From Peristeroidobacter soli (GTDB lineage: Bacteria; Pseudomonadota; Gammaproteobacteria; Steroidobacterales; Steroidobacteraceae), in contig NZ_RYEV01000003.1 of assembly GCF_004138485.1 (NCBI RefSeq), forward strand, positions 434,001-498,000: a DNA stretch of 64,000 bases, written 5' to 3'. The notes under the pieces were generated by a model that saw only the letters and a list, made by a program, of their open reading frames with translations, ran no database searches and was not told the DNA's origin. The position numbers and the translations under genes were made by a program. Below, piece by piece: positions 51,635 through 60,193 of the stretch (position 1 is the first letter of the stretch; each line of letters begins with the position of its first letter).

Positions 51635-53413
51635 ATGACCACGCCGACCCGTACCCCGCTTGTCACTCCCTGGGCTGACCAGGTCGATCGCAATTCGCCG
51701 CTGCCCGAGTATCCGCGACCGCAGCTGGTGCGCGAGCGCTGGACCAATCTCAACGGCGTGTGGGACTACGCGATCGCACCTCGCGAGCAGGCAGCGCCGG
51801 AGCAATGGCAAGGCGAGATCGTGGTGCCCTTTCCCGTCGAATCGCATCTCTCCGGCGTGGGCCAGTCGCCGGGCCCGGGCGGCAAGCTTTGGTACAAGCG
51901 CAAGTTCGCGAAGCCGAAGTTGCACGCGGGCGAGCGCGTGCTGCTGCATTTCGGCGCCGTCGATTGGCAAGCCACGGTCTCCGTCAACGGCCATGCACTC
52001 GGCGTGCACGAAGGCGGTCACGATCCGTTCTCGTTCGATATCACCAACGTGCTGCGCGAAGGCGAGGAACAGGAGTTGATGGTCGCGGTATGGGATCCGA
52101 CCGATGCGGGCGCTCAGCCGCGAGGCAAGCAGAGCCTGCATCCGCAGGCGATCTGGTACCTGCCGGTCACTGGCATCTGGCAGACGGTGTGGCTCGAAGT
52201 CGTGCCGGCCGCTTACATTCATGGCCTGCAACTCACGCCGGAGTTCGATCGCAGCTCAGTGCGCGTGGCGGTGAACCTGCGCGGGCCGCGGGCTGACGCC
52301 AGCTTGAATGTGCGCATTCTCGCCGAAGGTCAGCTGGTCGCCGAACAGACCCTCACCGAGTTCGATTCGCTGATCGATTTCTGCAAGGCTACCGAGATCC
52401 GCATTCCGGCGCCGCGCCACTGGTCGCCGGACTCGCCGTTTCTTTACGACGTCGAGCTCACTTACCGCTCGGCGGGTCAGGAAGACAAGGTGCGCAGCTA
52501 CTTCGGCATCCGCAAAGTGGAAGTGCGCAAAGCGGCCGACGGCTTCGAGCGGATTTTTCTGAACAACGAGCCGCTGTTCCTGTACGGCCCGCTCGATCAG
52601 GGCTGGTGGCCCGACGGTCTCTACACCGCGCCGACCGACGAGGCACTGCGCTGGGACATCGAGATCACCAAGGCCATGGGCTTCAACATGACCCGCAAGC
52701 ACATCAAGGTCGAGCCGGCGCGCTGGTATTACCACTGCGATCGCATCGGCCTGGTCGTGTGGCAGGACATGCCGTCGTCCTTGCGCAGTGGCGATCCCGG
52801 CCATGTGCCGCCGCGGCTGCAACCGCTTGACGGCGTGTTTACTGCCGAGGACGACGCGCAATTCCGTGCCGAGCTGCGCGCGATGATCGATGCGCTCCGA
52901 CACTTTCCATGCATCACGTCCTGGGTCACGTTCAACGAATGCTGGGGTCAGCATTCGACCAATAACATTCTCGCCTGGGTGAGAAGTCTCGATACGACGC
53001 GCATGGTGAACGGTCCGAGCGGCTGGAACGATCTTGGCTATGGCGACACCATCGACAAGCACGACTATCCGGGCCCGGGCATGTGGCCGCCGCAGCCGGG
53101 TCGTGCTTCGGTGCTCGGGGAATTCGGCGGCCTGGGTCTGCCGGTGCCGGGACATCTGTGGCAGGAGCAGGCCAACTGGGGGTATCGCGATTCGGACAAG
53201 GCCGAGGATCTGGTCGTGCATTACGACTCGATGCTTCGCCATCTGCGTCCGCTGATTCATCGCGGGCTCGCGGCGGCGGTGTACACGCAGCTGACCGACG
53301 TCGAAGGCGAGGTCAACGGCATGATCACTTACGATCGCAAGGTGCTGAAGATCACCGCCGAAAAACTCGCGGAGCTGCACTTGCCGCTCACCACGTCGAT
53401 CCGTCGGGATTGA
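51635..53413 (+). CDS. Glycoside hydrolase family 2 protein, cytoplasmic
   Basis: The product has 592 residues from ATG 51635. The sugar-binding jelly-roll is at about 30-180 (NLNGVWDYAI, HFGAVDWQATVSVNGHALGVHEGGHDPFSFDIT), an immunoglobulin-like domain at about 190-290, and the TIM barrel from 290. The acid/base Glu435 is in FNECWGQHST and the nucleophile Glu496 in LGEFGGLG. No signal peptide is seen, so it acts in the cytoplasm. Family members are beta-galactosidases, beta-glucuronidases or beta-mannosidases; specificity cannot be read. Its stop lies three bases before the M16 gene, suggesting that the imported substrate may carry sugar, though this is inference. Confidence 0.9.
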   Translation: MTTPTRTPLVTPWADQVDRNSPLPEYPRPQLVRERWTNLNGVWDYAIAPREQAAPEQWQGEIVVPFPVESHLSGVGQSPGPGGKLWYKRKFAKPKLHAGERVLLHFGAVDWQATVSVNGHALGVHEGGHDPFSFDITNVLREGEEQELMVAVWDPTDAGAQPRGKQSLHPQAIWYLPVTGIWQTVWLEVVPAAYIHGLQLTPEFDRSSVRVAVNLRGPRADASLNVRILAEGQLVAEQTLTEFDSLIDFCKATEIRIPAPRHWSPDSPFLYDVELTYRSAGQEDKVRSYFGIRKVEVRKAADGFERIFLNNEPLFLYGPLDQGWWPDGLYTAPTDEALRWDIEITKAMGFNMTRKHIKVEPARWYYHCDRIGLVVWQDMPSSLRSGDPGHVPPRLQPLDGVFTAEDDAQFRAELRAMIDALRHFPCITSWVTFNECWGQHSTNNILAWVRSLDTTRMVNGPSGWNDLGYGDTIDKHDYPGPGMWPPQPGRASVLGEFGGLGLPVPGHLWQEQANWGYRDSDKAEDLVVHYDSMLRHLRPLIHRGLAAAVYTQLTDVEGEVNGMITYDRKVLKITAEKLAELHLPLTTSIRRD

Positions 53414-53416
53414 CCC

Positions 53417-56080
53417 ATGAGCACGTTGCTGGAGAAGCTGAATATTCCGTTCGAGCGTTTCACGCTCGACAACGGCCTGGTCGTGATCGTGCACGAGGAC
53501 CGCAAGGCGCCGGTCGTGGCCGTGAATCTCTGGTATCGGGTCGGCGCCAAGGACGAGCCCGAGGGCATGACGGGCTTCGCGCATTTGTTCGAGCACTTGA
53601 TGTGCGGTGGAAGCAAACATCTGCCGGGCTCCATCCTGACCCAGATGAGCCGCATCGGCGCGACCGAGGTCAATGCCACGACCGGTTACGATCGCACCAA
53701 CTACTTCGAGACGGTGCCCACCGGCGCGCTGGACTTCGCGTTGTTCGCCGAGTCCGATCGCATGGGGCATTTCCTGATCAGCGAAGACACGCTCGAGCTG
53801 CAGCGAGGCGTGGTGCTCAACGAGAAGCGACAGCGTGAAGGGCAGCCGTACGGGCTGGTGGGCGAGCGTCTCTATCATGCCAGTTACCCGGCGGGGCATC
53901 CCTATGCTCACACGGTGATCGGCTCGGAACGGGACATTCAGAGCGCGACGCTCGAAAACGTCAGAAACTGGTTCCGAACGTACTACGGGCCGTCGAACGC
54001 GGTGCTGGCGCTGGTGGGCGATATCGACGTCGCCACGGCGCGCGAGAAAGTGCAGAAATACTTCGGCGATATTCCGCCGGGCCCGCCGTTGCCACGCCCG
54101 GGCGCGTGGGCTGCGAAACGACGCGGCACCAAACGCGAGACACTCGAGGATCGCGTGCCGGCGACGCTGGTTCAGATCTCCTGGAACATCGCCGAGTCCG
54201 GGCAGGGAGATGAGATTCTCATCGATCTGGCGGCGCGCATTCTCGGCAGCGGGCGCGGATCGCGTCTGCATAACGAGTTGGTGCTGCGTAGAGGACTTGC
54301 CACCGAAGCGGTATGTCACGTCGCGCACGGCCTGATCGGCGGCATGCTGCTGATCAGTCTGGTCCTGCGCGATGGCGTGGATCCGAAGGAAGCGGAGCAG
54401 GCGGCGATGAGCGTCGTCCAGGAATTCATCGGGTCCGGTCCGTCCGAGCTCGAGTTGAAACGCACGGTGACCAAAGGCGAGACCGATCTGGTCCGTCGTC
54501 TCGCGACGGTGGGTGTGGTCGCCGACTTGCTCGCATCGAACGAGGTGTATCACCGCGATCCCGGTTACTACAGGATCGAGATGGCGCGTGCGGCGTCGGC
54601 GAGTGCGCGAGACGTTCAAGACGCCTGCGCGCGCTGGCTCGACGACGGTGCATATACTTTGACGGTCGAGCCGTACCGGTCTCGTGCCGCCGTCATCGAG
54701 CAGCCAGTGGATCGATCGGTGCCGCCCGCGGTGGACACGGCCATGCGGCTGCAACTGCCGAAGCTGCAGGAAGCGACGCTGTCGAACGGTGTTCGCGTGC
54801 TGCTCGCCGAACGCCACGAGCTGCCGATGGTGGAGTGCAAACTGCTGATCAAGGGCGGCGGCTTGTTGGAACCGTCCGACTCGCCGGGGCTCGCGAAGGC
54901 AGCGATGACGATGATGGGCAACGGTTCCGGTGCTTTCTCCGGCGCCGAGTTCACCGAGCAATGCGAGCAGATCGGCATGGCGGTCGGTGCGGGTTGCAGT
55001 CACGACTATGCGAATGCCGGCATGTCCGCGCTGAGCGGCCGCATCGACGAGTCCATGTCTCTGTTCGCCGATTTCGTGCTTCGTCCGCGCATGGCGCAGG
55101 ATGATCTGACCCGCGTCAAACACGAGCTCATTCAGGGCATCGCGCAGCGCTTGTCGAGTCCGGACGCATGCGTGGGATTGATGATGCCCGAGCTCATGTA
55201 TGGAGCCGGTCATCCGTATGCGAGGCGCGAGTTGCCCGCCGACATCGAGAAGATCGCGCGCGAGGACGTCGTGCGCATGCATGCGAGTCTGTTCGATCCG
55301 TCCGATGCGATCTTCATCGTCGTCGGCGACACCACGTTGGCGCAGATGCTGCCGCTGCTGGAAGCGAAATTCGGTTCGTGGCAGTCCAGTCGGACTGAGA
55401 TGGCGCGTCAGTCATCGATGGTTCGCGGCTCAGTGCCGGGCACCGTTCACGTCATCGACTATCCGGGCGTGCCGCAGTCGACGATCGCCGCCGTCCTGCG
55501 CGCGCCAGCTTTCGACGTCCTGAGCGAGAATGCGCGAGCCGCCGTCAACTTCGTCGTGGGCGGCAATTTCTCTTCCCGCGTCAACATGAATCTGCGGGAA
55601 GAGAAACATTGGACCTACGGCGTCGGCAGCGGCTTCCGGGATTTCTCCGACGAGCGGCTGTTCGTGCTGCAAACCTCGGTACAGAAGGATCGGACGCTCG
55701 CCAGCGTCGCGGAGATCCTGCGCGAGCTGCGTGAGTTGACGGGTGAACGCCTGCTGCAATCCGATGAGCTCGAGGCGATGCGTAGTGCTTCGGTGTTGAG
55801 CGCTCCCGCCATGTTGCAAACGATGGGCGGGCTGTTGCAGGCCATCGAAGTGATGATTACGCGCGGACTGCCGATGAACTACTGGGAAGGTTATATCGAA
55901 AGTCTGCAGGCGATGACGCTCGAGGCCGTCCGCCGCGAGGCAAATCAGCTGATCCGTGTCGATGACATCGTCTGGATCGTGGCCGGCGATCTATCCTCGC
56001 TGGGCGATTTGCCGTCCGCGATTCGCGCGCTCGGGCTGACCGGGCCCGCCGTCATCGAGCCGTGGACCCGGCGTACATGA
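53417..56080 (+). CDS. M16 family zinc metallopeptidase (PqqL/FusC-like), no export signal
   Basis: The product has 887 residues: a tandem of two M16 halves, the first active and the second inactive. The inverted zinc motif HLFEH is at 56-60, with the third ligand Glu136 in VVLNEK. Homologous but motif-free halves continue from about 450 (ATLSNGVRVLLAERHELPMVECKLLIKGGG) to the end, including HWTYGVGSGFR. M16 enzymes of this size (PqqL, FusC, insulinase-like) cut polypeptides inside a closed chamber. The usual signal peptide of periplasmic members is absent: the N-terminus MSTLLEKLNIPFERFTLDNG is already the mature fold. It is therefore expected to act in the cytoplasm. The stop overlaps the oligopeptidase gene (ATGA). 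Confidence 0.94.
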   Translation: MSTLLEKLNIPFERFTLDNGLVVIVHEDRKAPVVAVNLWYRVGAKDEPEGMTGFAHLFEHLMCGGSKHLPGSILTQMSRIGATEVNATTGYDRTNYFETVPTGALDFALFAESDRMGHFLISEDTLELQRGVVLNEKRQREGQPYGLVGERLYHASYPAGHPYAHTVIGSERDIQSATLENVRNWFRTYYGPSNAVLALVGDIDVATAREKVQKYFGDIPPGPPLPRPGAWAAKRRGTKRETLEDRVPATLVQISWNIAESGQGDEILIDLAARILGSGRGSRLHNELVLRRGLATEAVCHVAHGLIGGMLLISLVLRDGVDPKEAEQAAMSVVQEFIGSGPSELELKRTVTKGETDLVRRLATVGVVADLLASNEVYHRDPGYYRIEMARAASASARDVQDACARWLDDGAYTLTVEPYRSRAAVIEQPVDRSVPPAVDTAMRLQLPKLQEATLSNGVRVLLAERHELPMVECKLLIKGGGLLEPSDSPGLAKAAMTMMGNGSGAFSGAEFTEQCEQIGMAVGAGCSHDYANAGMSALSGRIDESMSLFADFVLRPRMAQDDLTRVKHELIQGIAQRLSSPDACVGLMMPELMYGAGHPYARRELPADIEKIAREDVVRMHASLFDPSDAIFIVVGDTTLAQMLPLLEAKFGSWQSSRTEMARQSSMVRGSVPGTVHVIDYPGVPQSTIAAVLRAPAFDVLSENARAAVNFVVGGNFSSRVNMNLREEKHWTYGVGSGFRDFSDERLFVLQTSVQKDRTLASVAEILRELRELTGERLLQSDELEAMRSASVLSAPAMLQTMGGLLQAIEVMITRGLPMNYWEGYIESLQAMTLEAVRREANQLIRVDDIVWIVAGDLSSLGDLPSAIRALGLTGPAVIEPWTRRT

Positions 56081-58113
56081 AAGGTCCGTTGAGCGACCTG
56101 ACCGGTTTGCCACGCTTCGATGAGATCCAGTCCGCTCACGTTGTCCCCGCGATGGATGAGCTGCTGGCCCAGGCTGAAGCAGCGGTGCGCGTTGCGGAGA
56201 CCGTGACGCCCGTGACTTGGGAACGCTTCATCGTTCCGATGGAGGACGCGCTGGAGAAAGTGGCGCGCGCCTGGAGTCAGGTGGCTCATCTGGAAGCGGT
56301 GGTCACCACGCCGGCATTGCGAGAGGCGTTCAATGCGCAGCTCCCGAGAGTCGCGCGCTTGTGGAGCGCATTGGATCAAAACCCCGCGCTGTACGAGCAA
56401 TATCGAACGCTGGCGGCGAGTGCGGACGCGGCTGATTACGGCGAGGCGCGGCTCAAAGTACTCGCAAACGCGCTGCGCGATTTTCGTCTCGGCGGTGCGG
56501 AGTTGCCGCCGGCACAGAAGGCAAGATTCGCGGCGATCAAGGAGGAGCTTGCGCAGCTGGCGGCGAAGTTCTCCCAGAACGTACTCGATGCCACGGATGC
56601 ATTCGCACTGTACATCGATGACGAATCACAACTGTCCGGTCTGCCGGCCGATGTGATCGCGGCGTGTCGTGTGGCCGCCGAGAAGGCGGGACGCACGGGT
56701 TTCAAGCTGGGCCTGCACATGCCGGTCTATTTGCCGGTGCAGTCATATGCTCACGACCGCTCGCTGCGTCAGGCGCTGTATCACGCGAATGCCGTGCGGG
56801 CTTCGGAACTTGGGGACAACCCTGCGCTGGACAACTCATCGCTGATCGATCGAATTTTGACTTTGCGCGCCGAGCTGGCGTCGCTGCTCGGCTTCAGTGA
56901 TTACGCCGCCTGCTCGTTGGCGACCAAGATGGCCGCCACGCCCGATGAGGTGCTCACATTCTTGCGCGACCTCGCAGGACGCGCCCGGCCGCATGCGGTA
57001 CGCGATCGCTCCGAGCTGGACAGATTCGCGCTGGAGCATCTGCAGCTCGATACGCTCGAAGCCTGGGATCTGGCGTATGTCAGCGAGCGGCTCAAACAGG
57101 CGCGTTATCACTTCTCGGCCGAGGAGGTGAAGCAATACTTCACGGAGCCGGCGGTGCTGCAAGGATTGTTCGCCGTCATCCAGGATTTGTATGGACTGAC
57201 GGTCGAGCCGGACAGCGCGCCGGTGTGGCATCCGGATGTGCGCTTCTACCGGTTGATCGATGGCGCGGGGCGTCTGCTCGGGCAGTTCTATCTCGATCTC
57301 TACGCGCGCGAGGGTAAGCGTGGCGGCGCGTGGATGGATGATTGCCGCAATCGCCGGGAAACGGTGTCGGGCACGCAGACGCCGGTGGTGCATCTGGTCT
57401 GCAATTTCGGCGCGCCGGTGAATGGCCGGCCGGCCACTTTCAGTCACGCCGAGGTCCTCACGTTATTTCATGAAATGGGTCATGGCCTGCATCAGCTGCT
57501 CACCGAAGTGAATGAGCTGGCGGTGGCCGGTATCAATGGCGTCGAATGGGATGCCGTCGAGTTGCCCAGTCAGTTCATGGAGAACTTTTGTTGGGAGTGG
57601 CCGCGCGTTCGCGCCATGAGTGCGCACGTCGACACGGGTGAGCCGTTGCCGCGCGAGCTGTTCGAAAAGATGCTGGCGGCGAAAAACTATCAGAGCGGCA
57701 TGGCGACTGTGCGTCAGCTGGAATTCGCACTGTTCGACATGTTGCTTCATCGCCGTGCCGGCGGCGGCGCGCCTGCGGTGCTGGAGTTGCTGGATCAGGT
57801 GCGGGAAGAAGTCGCGGTGAATTTCCCGCCACGGTTCCATCGATTCCCTCATCAGTTCAGCCACATCTTCGCCGGCGGCTACGCCGCGGGCTACTACAGT
57901 TACAAATGGGCTGAAGTACTCAGTGCCGACGCCTATGCCGCCTTCGAGGAAGCCTCGGATCAGATCGCTGCAACCGGCGCCCGCTTCCGACGCGAGATTC
58001 TGGCGCGCGGCGGCAGTCGTCGGGCGGCGGAGAGTTTCCGTGCGTTTCGCGGCCGGCCGCCGAGCATCGATGCGCTGCTACGGCATTCGGGGATGAGCGG
58101 CGGCCAGGATTAG
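56077..58113 (+). CDS. prlC: Oligopeptidase A (M3 family metallopeptidase)
   Basis: The product has 678 residues, almost exactly the OpdA/PrlC length. The zinc site HEMGH is at 465-469 (LTLFHEMGHGLHQLL), with the third ligand in GVEWDAVELPSQFMENF. The C-terminal block is FPHQFSHIFAGGYAAGYYSYKWAEVLSADAYAAFEE. It is cytoplasmic, cutting short peptides and signal peptides of 8-20 residues. It starts inside the M16 stop codon, so the two peptidases are translationally coupled and would work in series: M16 shortens polypeptides, M3 finishes the fragments. Confidence 0.95.
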   Translation: MKGPLSDLTGLPRFDEIQSAHVVPAMDELLAQAEAAVRVAETVTPVTWERFIVPMEDALEKVARAWSQVAHLEAVVTTPALREAFNAQLPRVARLWSALDQNPALYEQYRTLAASADAADYGEARLKVLANALRDFRLGGAELPPAQKARFAAIKEELAQLAAKFSQNVLDATDAFALYIDDESQLSGLPADVIAACRVAAEKAGRTGFKLGLHMPVYLPVQSYAHDRSLRQALYHANAVRASELGDNPALDNSSLIDRILTLRAELASLLGFSDYAACSLATKMAATPDEVLTFLRDLAGRARPHAVRDRSELDRFALEHLQLDTLEAWDLAYVSERLKQARYHFSAEEVKQYFTEPAVLQGLFAVIQDLYGLTVEPDSAPVWHPDVRFYRLIDGAGRLLGQFYLDLYAREGKRGGAWMDDCRNRRETVSGTQTPVVHLVCNFGAPVNGRPATFSHAEVLTLFHEMGHGLHQLLTEVNELAVAGINGVEWDAVELPSQFMENFCWEWPRVRAMSAHVDTGEPLPRELFEKMLAAKNYQSGMATVRQLEFALFDMLLHRRAGGGAPAVLELLDQVREEVAVNFPPRFHRFPHQFSHIFAGGYAAGYYSYKWAEVLSADAYAAFEEASDQIAATGARFRREILARGGSRRAAESFRAFRGRPPSIDALLRHSGMSGGQD

Positions 58114-58171
58114 AGTGGCCGTCCCCGTGTTCGGGCTTGCTCCGGCGCGCCGCTGGGCTAGCATCGAAACA

Positions 58172-58543
58172 GTGAAGAAACTGTTTTCCATGTTTCCCTC
58201 GGGTCCGCCAGGCGTGGCATTGCTACTGCTGCGTCTGTGCCTGGGCGGGCTGCTGTTCGTCGATCAGGCGGGGCGAATCGCCTGGCCGATGCCGGTGTGG
58301 CTCGCGGTTGGCAGCGTGCTCGCGGCGGCTGCGGTCGCCGTGGGCTTTCTGACGCCCTTCTTTGCGTTGGTGTGCGGCGTGCTCGAGCTCGCCGCGTTGG
58401 CCGGGATGGCTGAGCTCGGCGCACCTTGGGAAGTTCTCAATCTGATACTCGCGATCATCACGGCACTGCTCGGCCCCGGGGCTTACTCGATCGATGCATG
58501 GATGTTCGGCCGGCGCGTGGTCGTCATGCCGCCCAGGCGTTAG
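58172..58543 (+). CDS. Small DoxX-like integral membrane protein
   Basis: The product has 123 residues from GTG 58172, with GTG 58115 and ATG 58190 as alternatives; no good Shine-Dalgarno decides. Four hydrophobic helices (GVALLLLRLCLGGLLF, VWLAVGSVLAAAAVAVGFLTPFFALVCGVLELAAL, LNLILAIITALLG) and the sequence GPGAYSIDAWMFGRR match the DoxX/DoxD layout. Function unknown. It follows the M3 peptidase by 58 bases on the same strand and may be the last gene of the cluster, or separate. Confidence 0.7.
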   Translation: MKKLFSMFPSGPPGVALLLLRLCLGGLLFVDQAGRIAWPMPVWLAVGSVLAAAAVAVGFLTPFFALVCGVLELAALAGMAELGAPWEVLNLILAIITALLGPGAYSIDAWMFGRRVVVMPPRR

Positions 58544-58813
58544 CCGCTGCATGCCGACCTTAGTCACCGACAGCTTTGCGATCAGTAGTGCGGCAAGGGT
58601 TTGCCGCCGGCGCGGCAAGGGAATTCCTCGAATGTGGGAAGGCTCCGCAGTAAGCGGCGCTTGCAAGTCGGCCTTAGGGGGGCATTCAGGGTCGGTCTTA
58701 TCCACGATTTTCATGATCTAACGATAACTACTCCAACCGGTGAGTAAACCCGATCAGCGACGGGCATTTGGGTGCTCGAGGGGCCACCGGACTAATAAAG
58801 AACTGGAGAGGTC

Positions 58814-59134
58814 ATGAGTCAGTTGGATGAGAAGAAGTCGGACCGGAAGTCCGGCCGCGCAGTGTTCGACGAGGGTCGCACAGTGTGGGAGTGGCAGACC
58901 GCCACGGGTGTATTCGAACGTCACGTCACCGAAGAGCAGCTCGCTCGCCTCGAGCACGCGGGCCTGCAACTGGCGGAGCCCGGCTTCGAAGGCCGCGCGA
59001 TCTACGGCGAAACGGGCAGCCAGACCGCGTACAACACTCGCAAACAAGTCTTCGTGGGCCGTCCCGCGCCGGTTCGGGCAACCGCCACCGGTTCGTTCCG
59101 TCAGTTCTTTCGTCGCTGGTTGCCGTCGAGCTGA
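58814..59134 (+). CDS. Conserved-looking small protein, unknown function
   Basis: The product has 106 residues, basic, without signal or membrane segment; GAGAGGT precedes ATG 58814. Central text RAVFDEGRTVWEWQTATGVFERHVTEEQLARLEHAGLQL looks like a short folded domain, and the tail is Arg-rich (FRQFFRRWL). I do not recognise a family. The preceding 270 bases (58544-58813) contain no gene I can support. The last 34 bases overlap the convergent DUF1801 gene. Confidence 0.6.
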   Translation: MSQLDEKKSDRKSGRAVFDEGRTVWEWQTATGVFERHVTEEQLARLEHAGLQLAEPGFEGRAIYGETGSQTAYNTRKQVFVGRPAPVRATATGSFRQFFRRWLPSS

Positions 59135-59547
59135 GCTTTCAGGTGATGGGTCAGCGCGCGGGCCAGGCACATTGCGACCGCGTCCTTCGGGATGGGGTCG
59201 TCGATGGCGAAGATCAGCGCGCGATTGCCGTCGAATGCGAAGTCGTCGGGAAACAGGGTGCGGAAAGTTTCGACCAGGTCGGTCTGGCAGTGGAAGTACA
59301 GCGCGTAATGGTCGGGCGCTTTTTGTTTCCAGTCCATGCGCACGGTGCTGCCGCTCTTGTTCTTTGTGACATACGCCGGCTCGCCCCATTTGAGGGTCTC
59401 TTCGATCTCACCGACGCCGGCGGTTGCCGCCGCGGTTTGGAATAGCAGCTCCCTCAAGGCGAGCAGCTTCGGTCGCGCGTGTTTTGGATACGCGTCGAAC
59501 TTGGCTTTTACCGCGGGATCACGGAATGGCGTCATGCGGTGGCTCAT
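59101..59547 (-). CDS. DUF1801 domain protein
   Basis: The product has 148 residues from ATG 59547 (ATG 59535 also possible). DUF1801/YdhG-like text: VKAKFDAYPKHARPKLLALRELL, ETLKWGEPAYVTKNKSGSTVRMDWK, and FAFDGNRALIFAIDDPIPKDAVAMCLARALTHHL. The fold resembles the N-terminal domain of frataxin/Activator-like small proteins; function unknown. The start overlaps a 51-codon frame on the same strand, and the stop overlaps the small convergent gene. Confidence 0.85.
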   Translation of the reverse strand: MSHRMTPFRDPAVKAKFDAYPKHARPKLLALRELLFQTAAATAGVGEIEETLKWGEPAYVTKNKSGSTVRMDWKQKAPDHYALYFHCQTDLVETFRTLFPDDFAFDGNRALIFAIDDPIPKDAVAMCLARALTHHLKAQLDGNQRRKN

Positions 59548-59674
59548 CGATAGAGGGTCTGTAGTCACGGGTGATGTCGGGCGACACGCCGATGTGATCT
59601 TCGTTATCCCAGAGGAAACGATAGTAAGCGATGCCGGCTAGCTCCAGGACCTGGGATGGGATAGGGTCAGTCAT
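59519..59674 (-). CDS. Possible 51-residue protein upstream of and overlapping the DUF1801 gene
   Basis: The frame opens at ATG 59674 and stops at 59519, overlapping the DUF1801 start by 29 bases in another frame. The text QVLELAGIAYYRFLWDNEDHIG has an ordinary globular look. No Shine-Dalgarno precedes it and no family is recognised. It could be a real leader gene or chance. Confidence 0.3.
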   Translation of the reverse strand: MTDPIPSQVLELAGIAYYRFLWDNEDHIGVSPDITRDYRPSIDEPPHDAIP

Positions 59675-59709
59675 GGCCAGGGAACGATAGCGGAGATCGG
59701 CAGGATTTT

Positions 59710-60120
59710 ATGTGGCGGGCCTTGCTTGTCCTCGCCTTGCTGAGCGTGCCGCCGCCGGTTGCGGCGTTGGAATTTACCTGTCTGCAATACGGCCCCATCG
59801 ATATCGCCGGCACGATCGTGCGACAGACGCACGCGGGGCCGCCGGATTACGAGAGTGTGACGAAGGGAGACGAGCCGAGGACCGTCTGGGTTCTGCAGCT
59901 GGACGAGCGGATCTGCGTCGAGGCCAACAGGAGCTATCCGCGCGAGCCGCTGCAGCTCGAGATCGAACTGGCGCTGACGCCGGAGCAGTACCGGCAATAT
60001 CGCGCCCTGCTCGGGCAGAAGGTCCGGGTGAGCGGGGAGCTCAGGCACGGCGGGGCCAACTACCAGAAGCGCCTGGTCATCGTGCCCGGCGAGATTGAAA
60101 AGACCCGGCGGACGCCCTAA
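59710..60120 (+). CDS. Periplasmic DUF4431-like protein
   Basis: The product has 136 residues. CAGGA lies five bases before ATG 59710. The signal peptide ends VAA|LEF. DUF4431-type text: IAGTIVRQTHAGPPDYESVTKGDEPRTVWVLQLDERICVEA and LGQKVRVSGELRHGGANYQKRLVI, a small beta-rich (OB-like) domain with two cysteines. Function unknown; likely soluble in the periplasm. It precedes the DedA-rhodanese gene by 73 bases. Confidence 0.75.
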   Translation: MWRALLVLALLSVPPPVAALEFTCLQYGPIDIAGTIVRQTHAGPPDYESVTKGDEPRTVWVLQLDERICVEANRSYPREPLQLEIELALTPEQYRQYRALLGQKVRVSGELRHGGANYQKRLVIVPGEIEKTRRTP

Positions 60121-60193
60121 GTCCGGCAGAATAAGCGCACGCCGATGCCAATTCCCCGACCGCGCCGGGGGCACAATTCGCGGGTGAGGTTGG

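Noticed and set aside
52256-55282. A 1008-codon open frame on the minus strand opposite the GH2 and M16 genes
   Set aside because: Arg/His/Ala-rich composition with no domain, lying antisense to two well-recognised genes; a GC-rich shadow frame.
58223-58714. 163-codon minus-strand frame across the intergenic gap before 58814
   Set aside because: Most of it is antisense to the DoxX-like gene; no ribosome-binding site and no recognisable domain.
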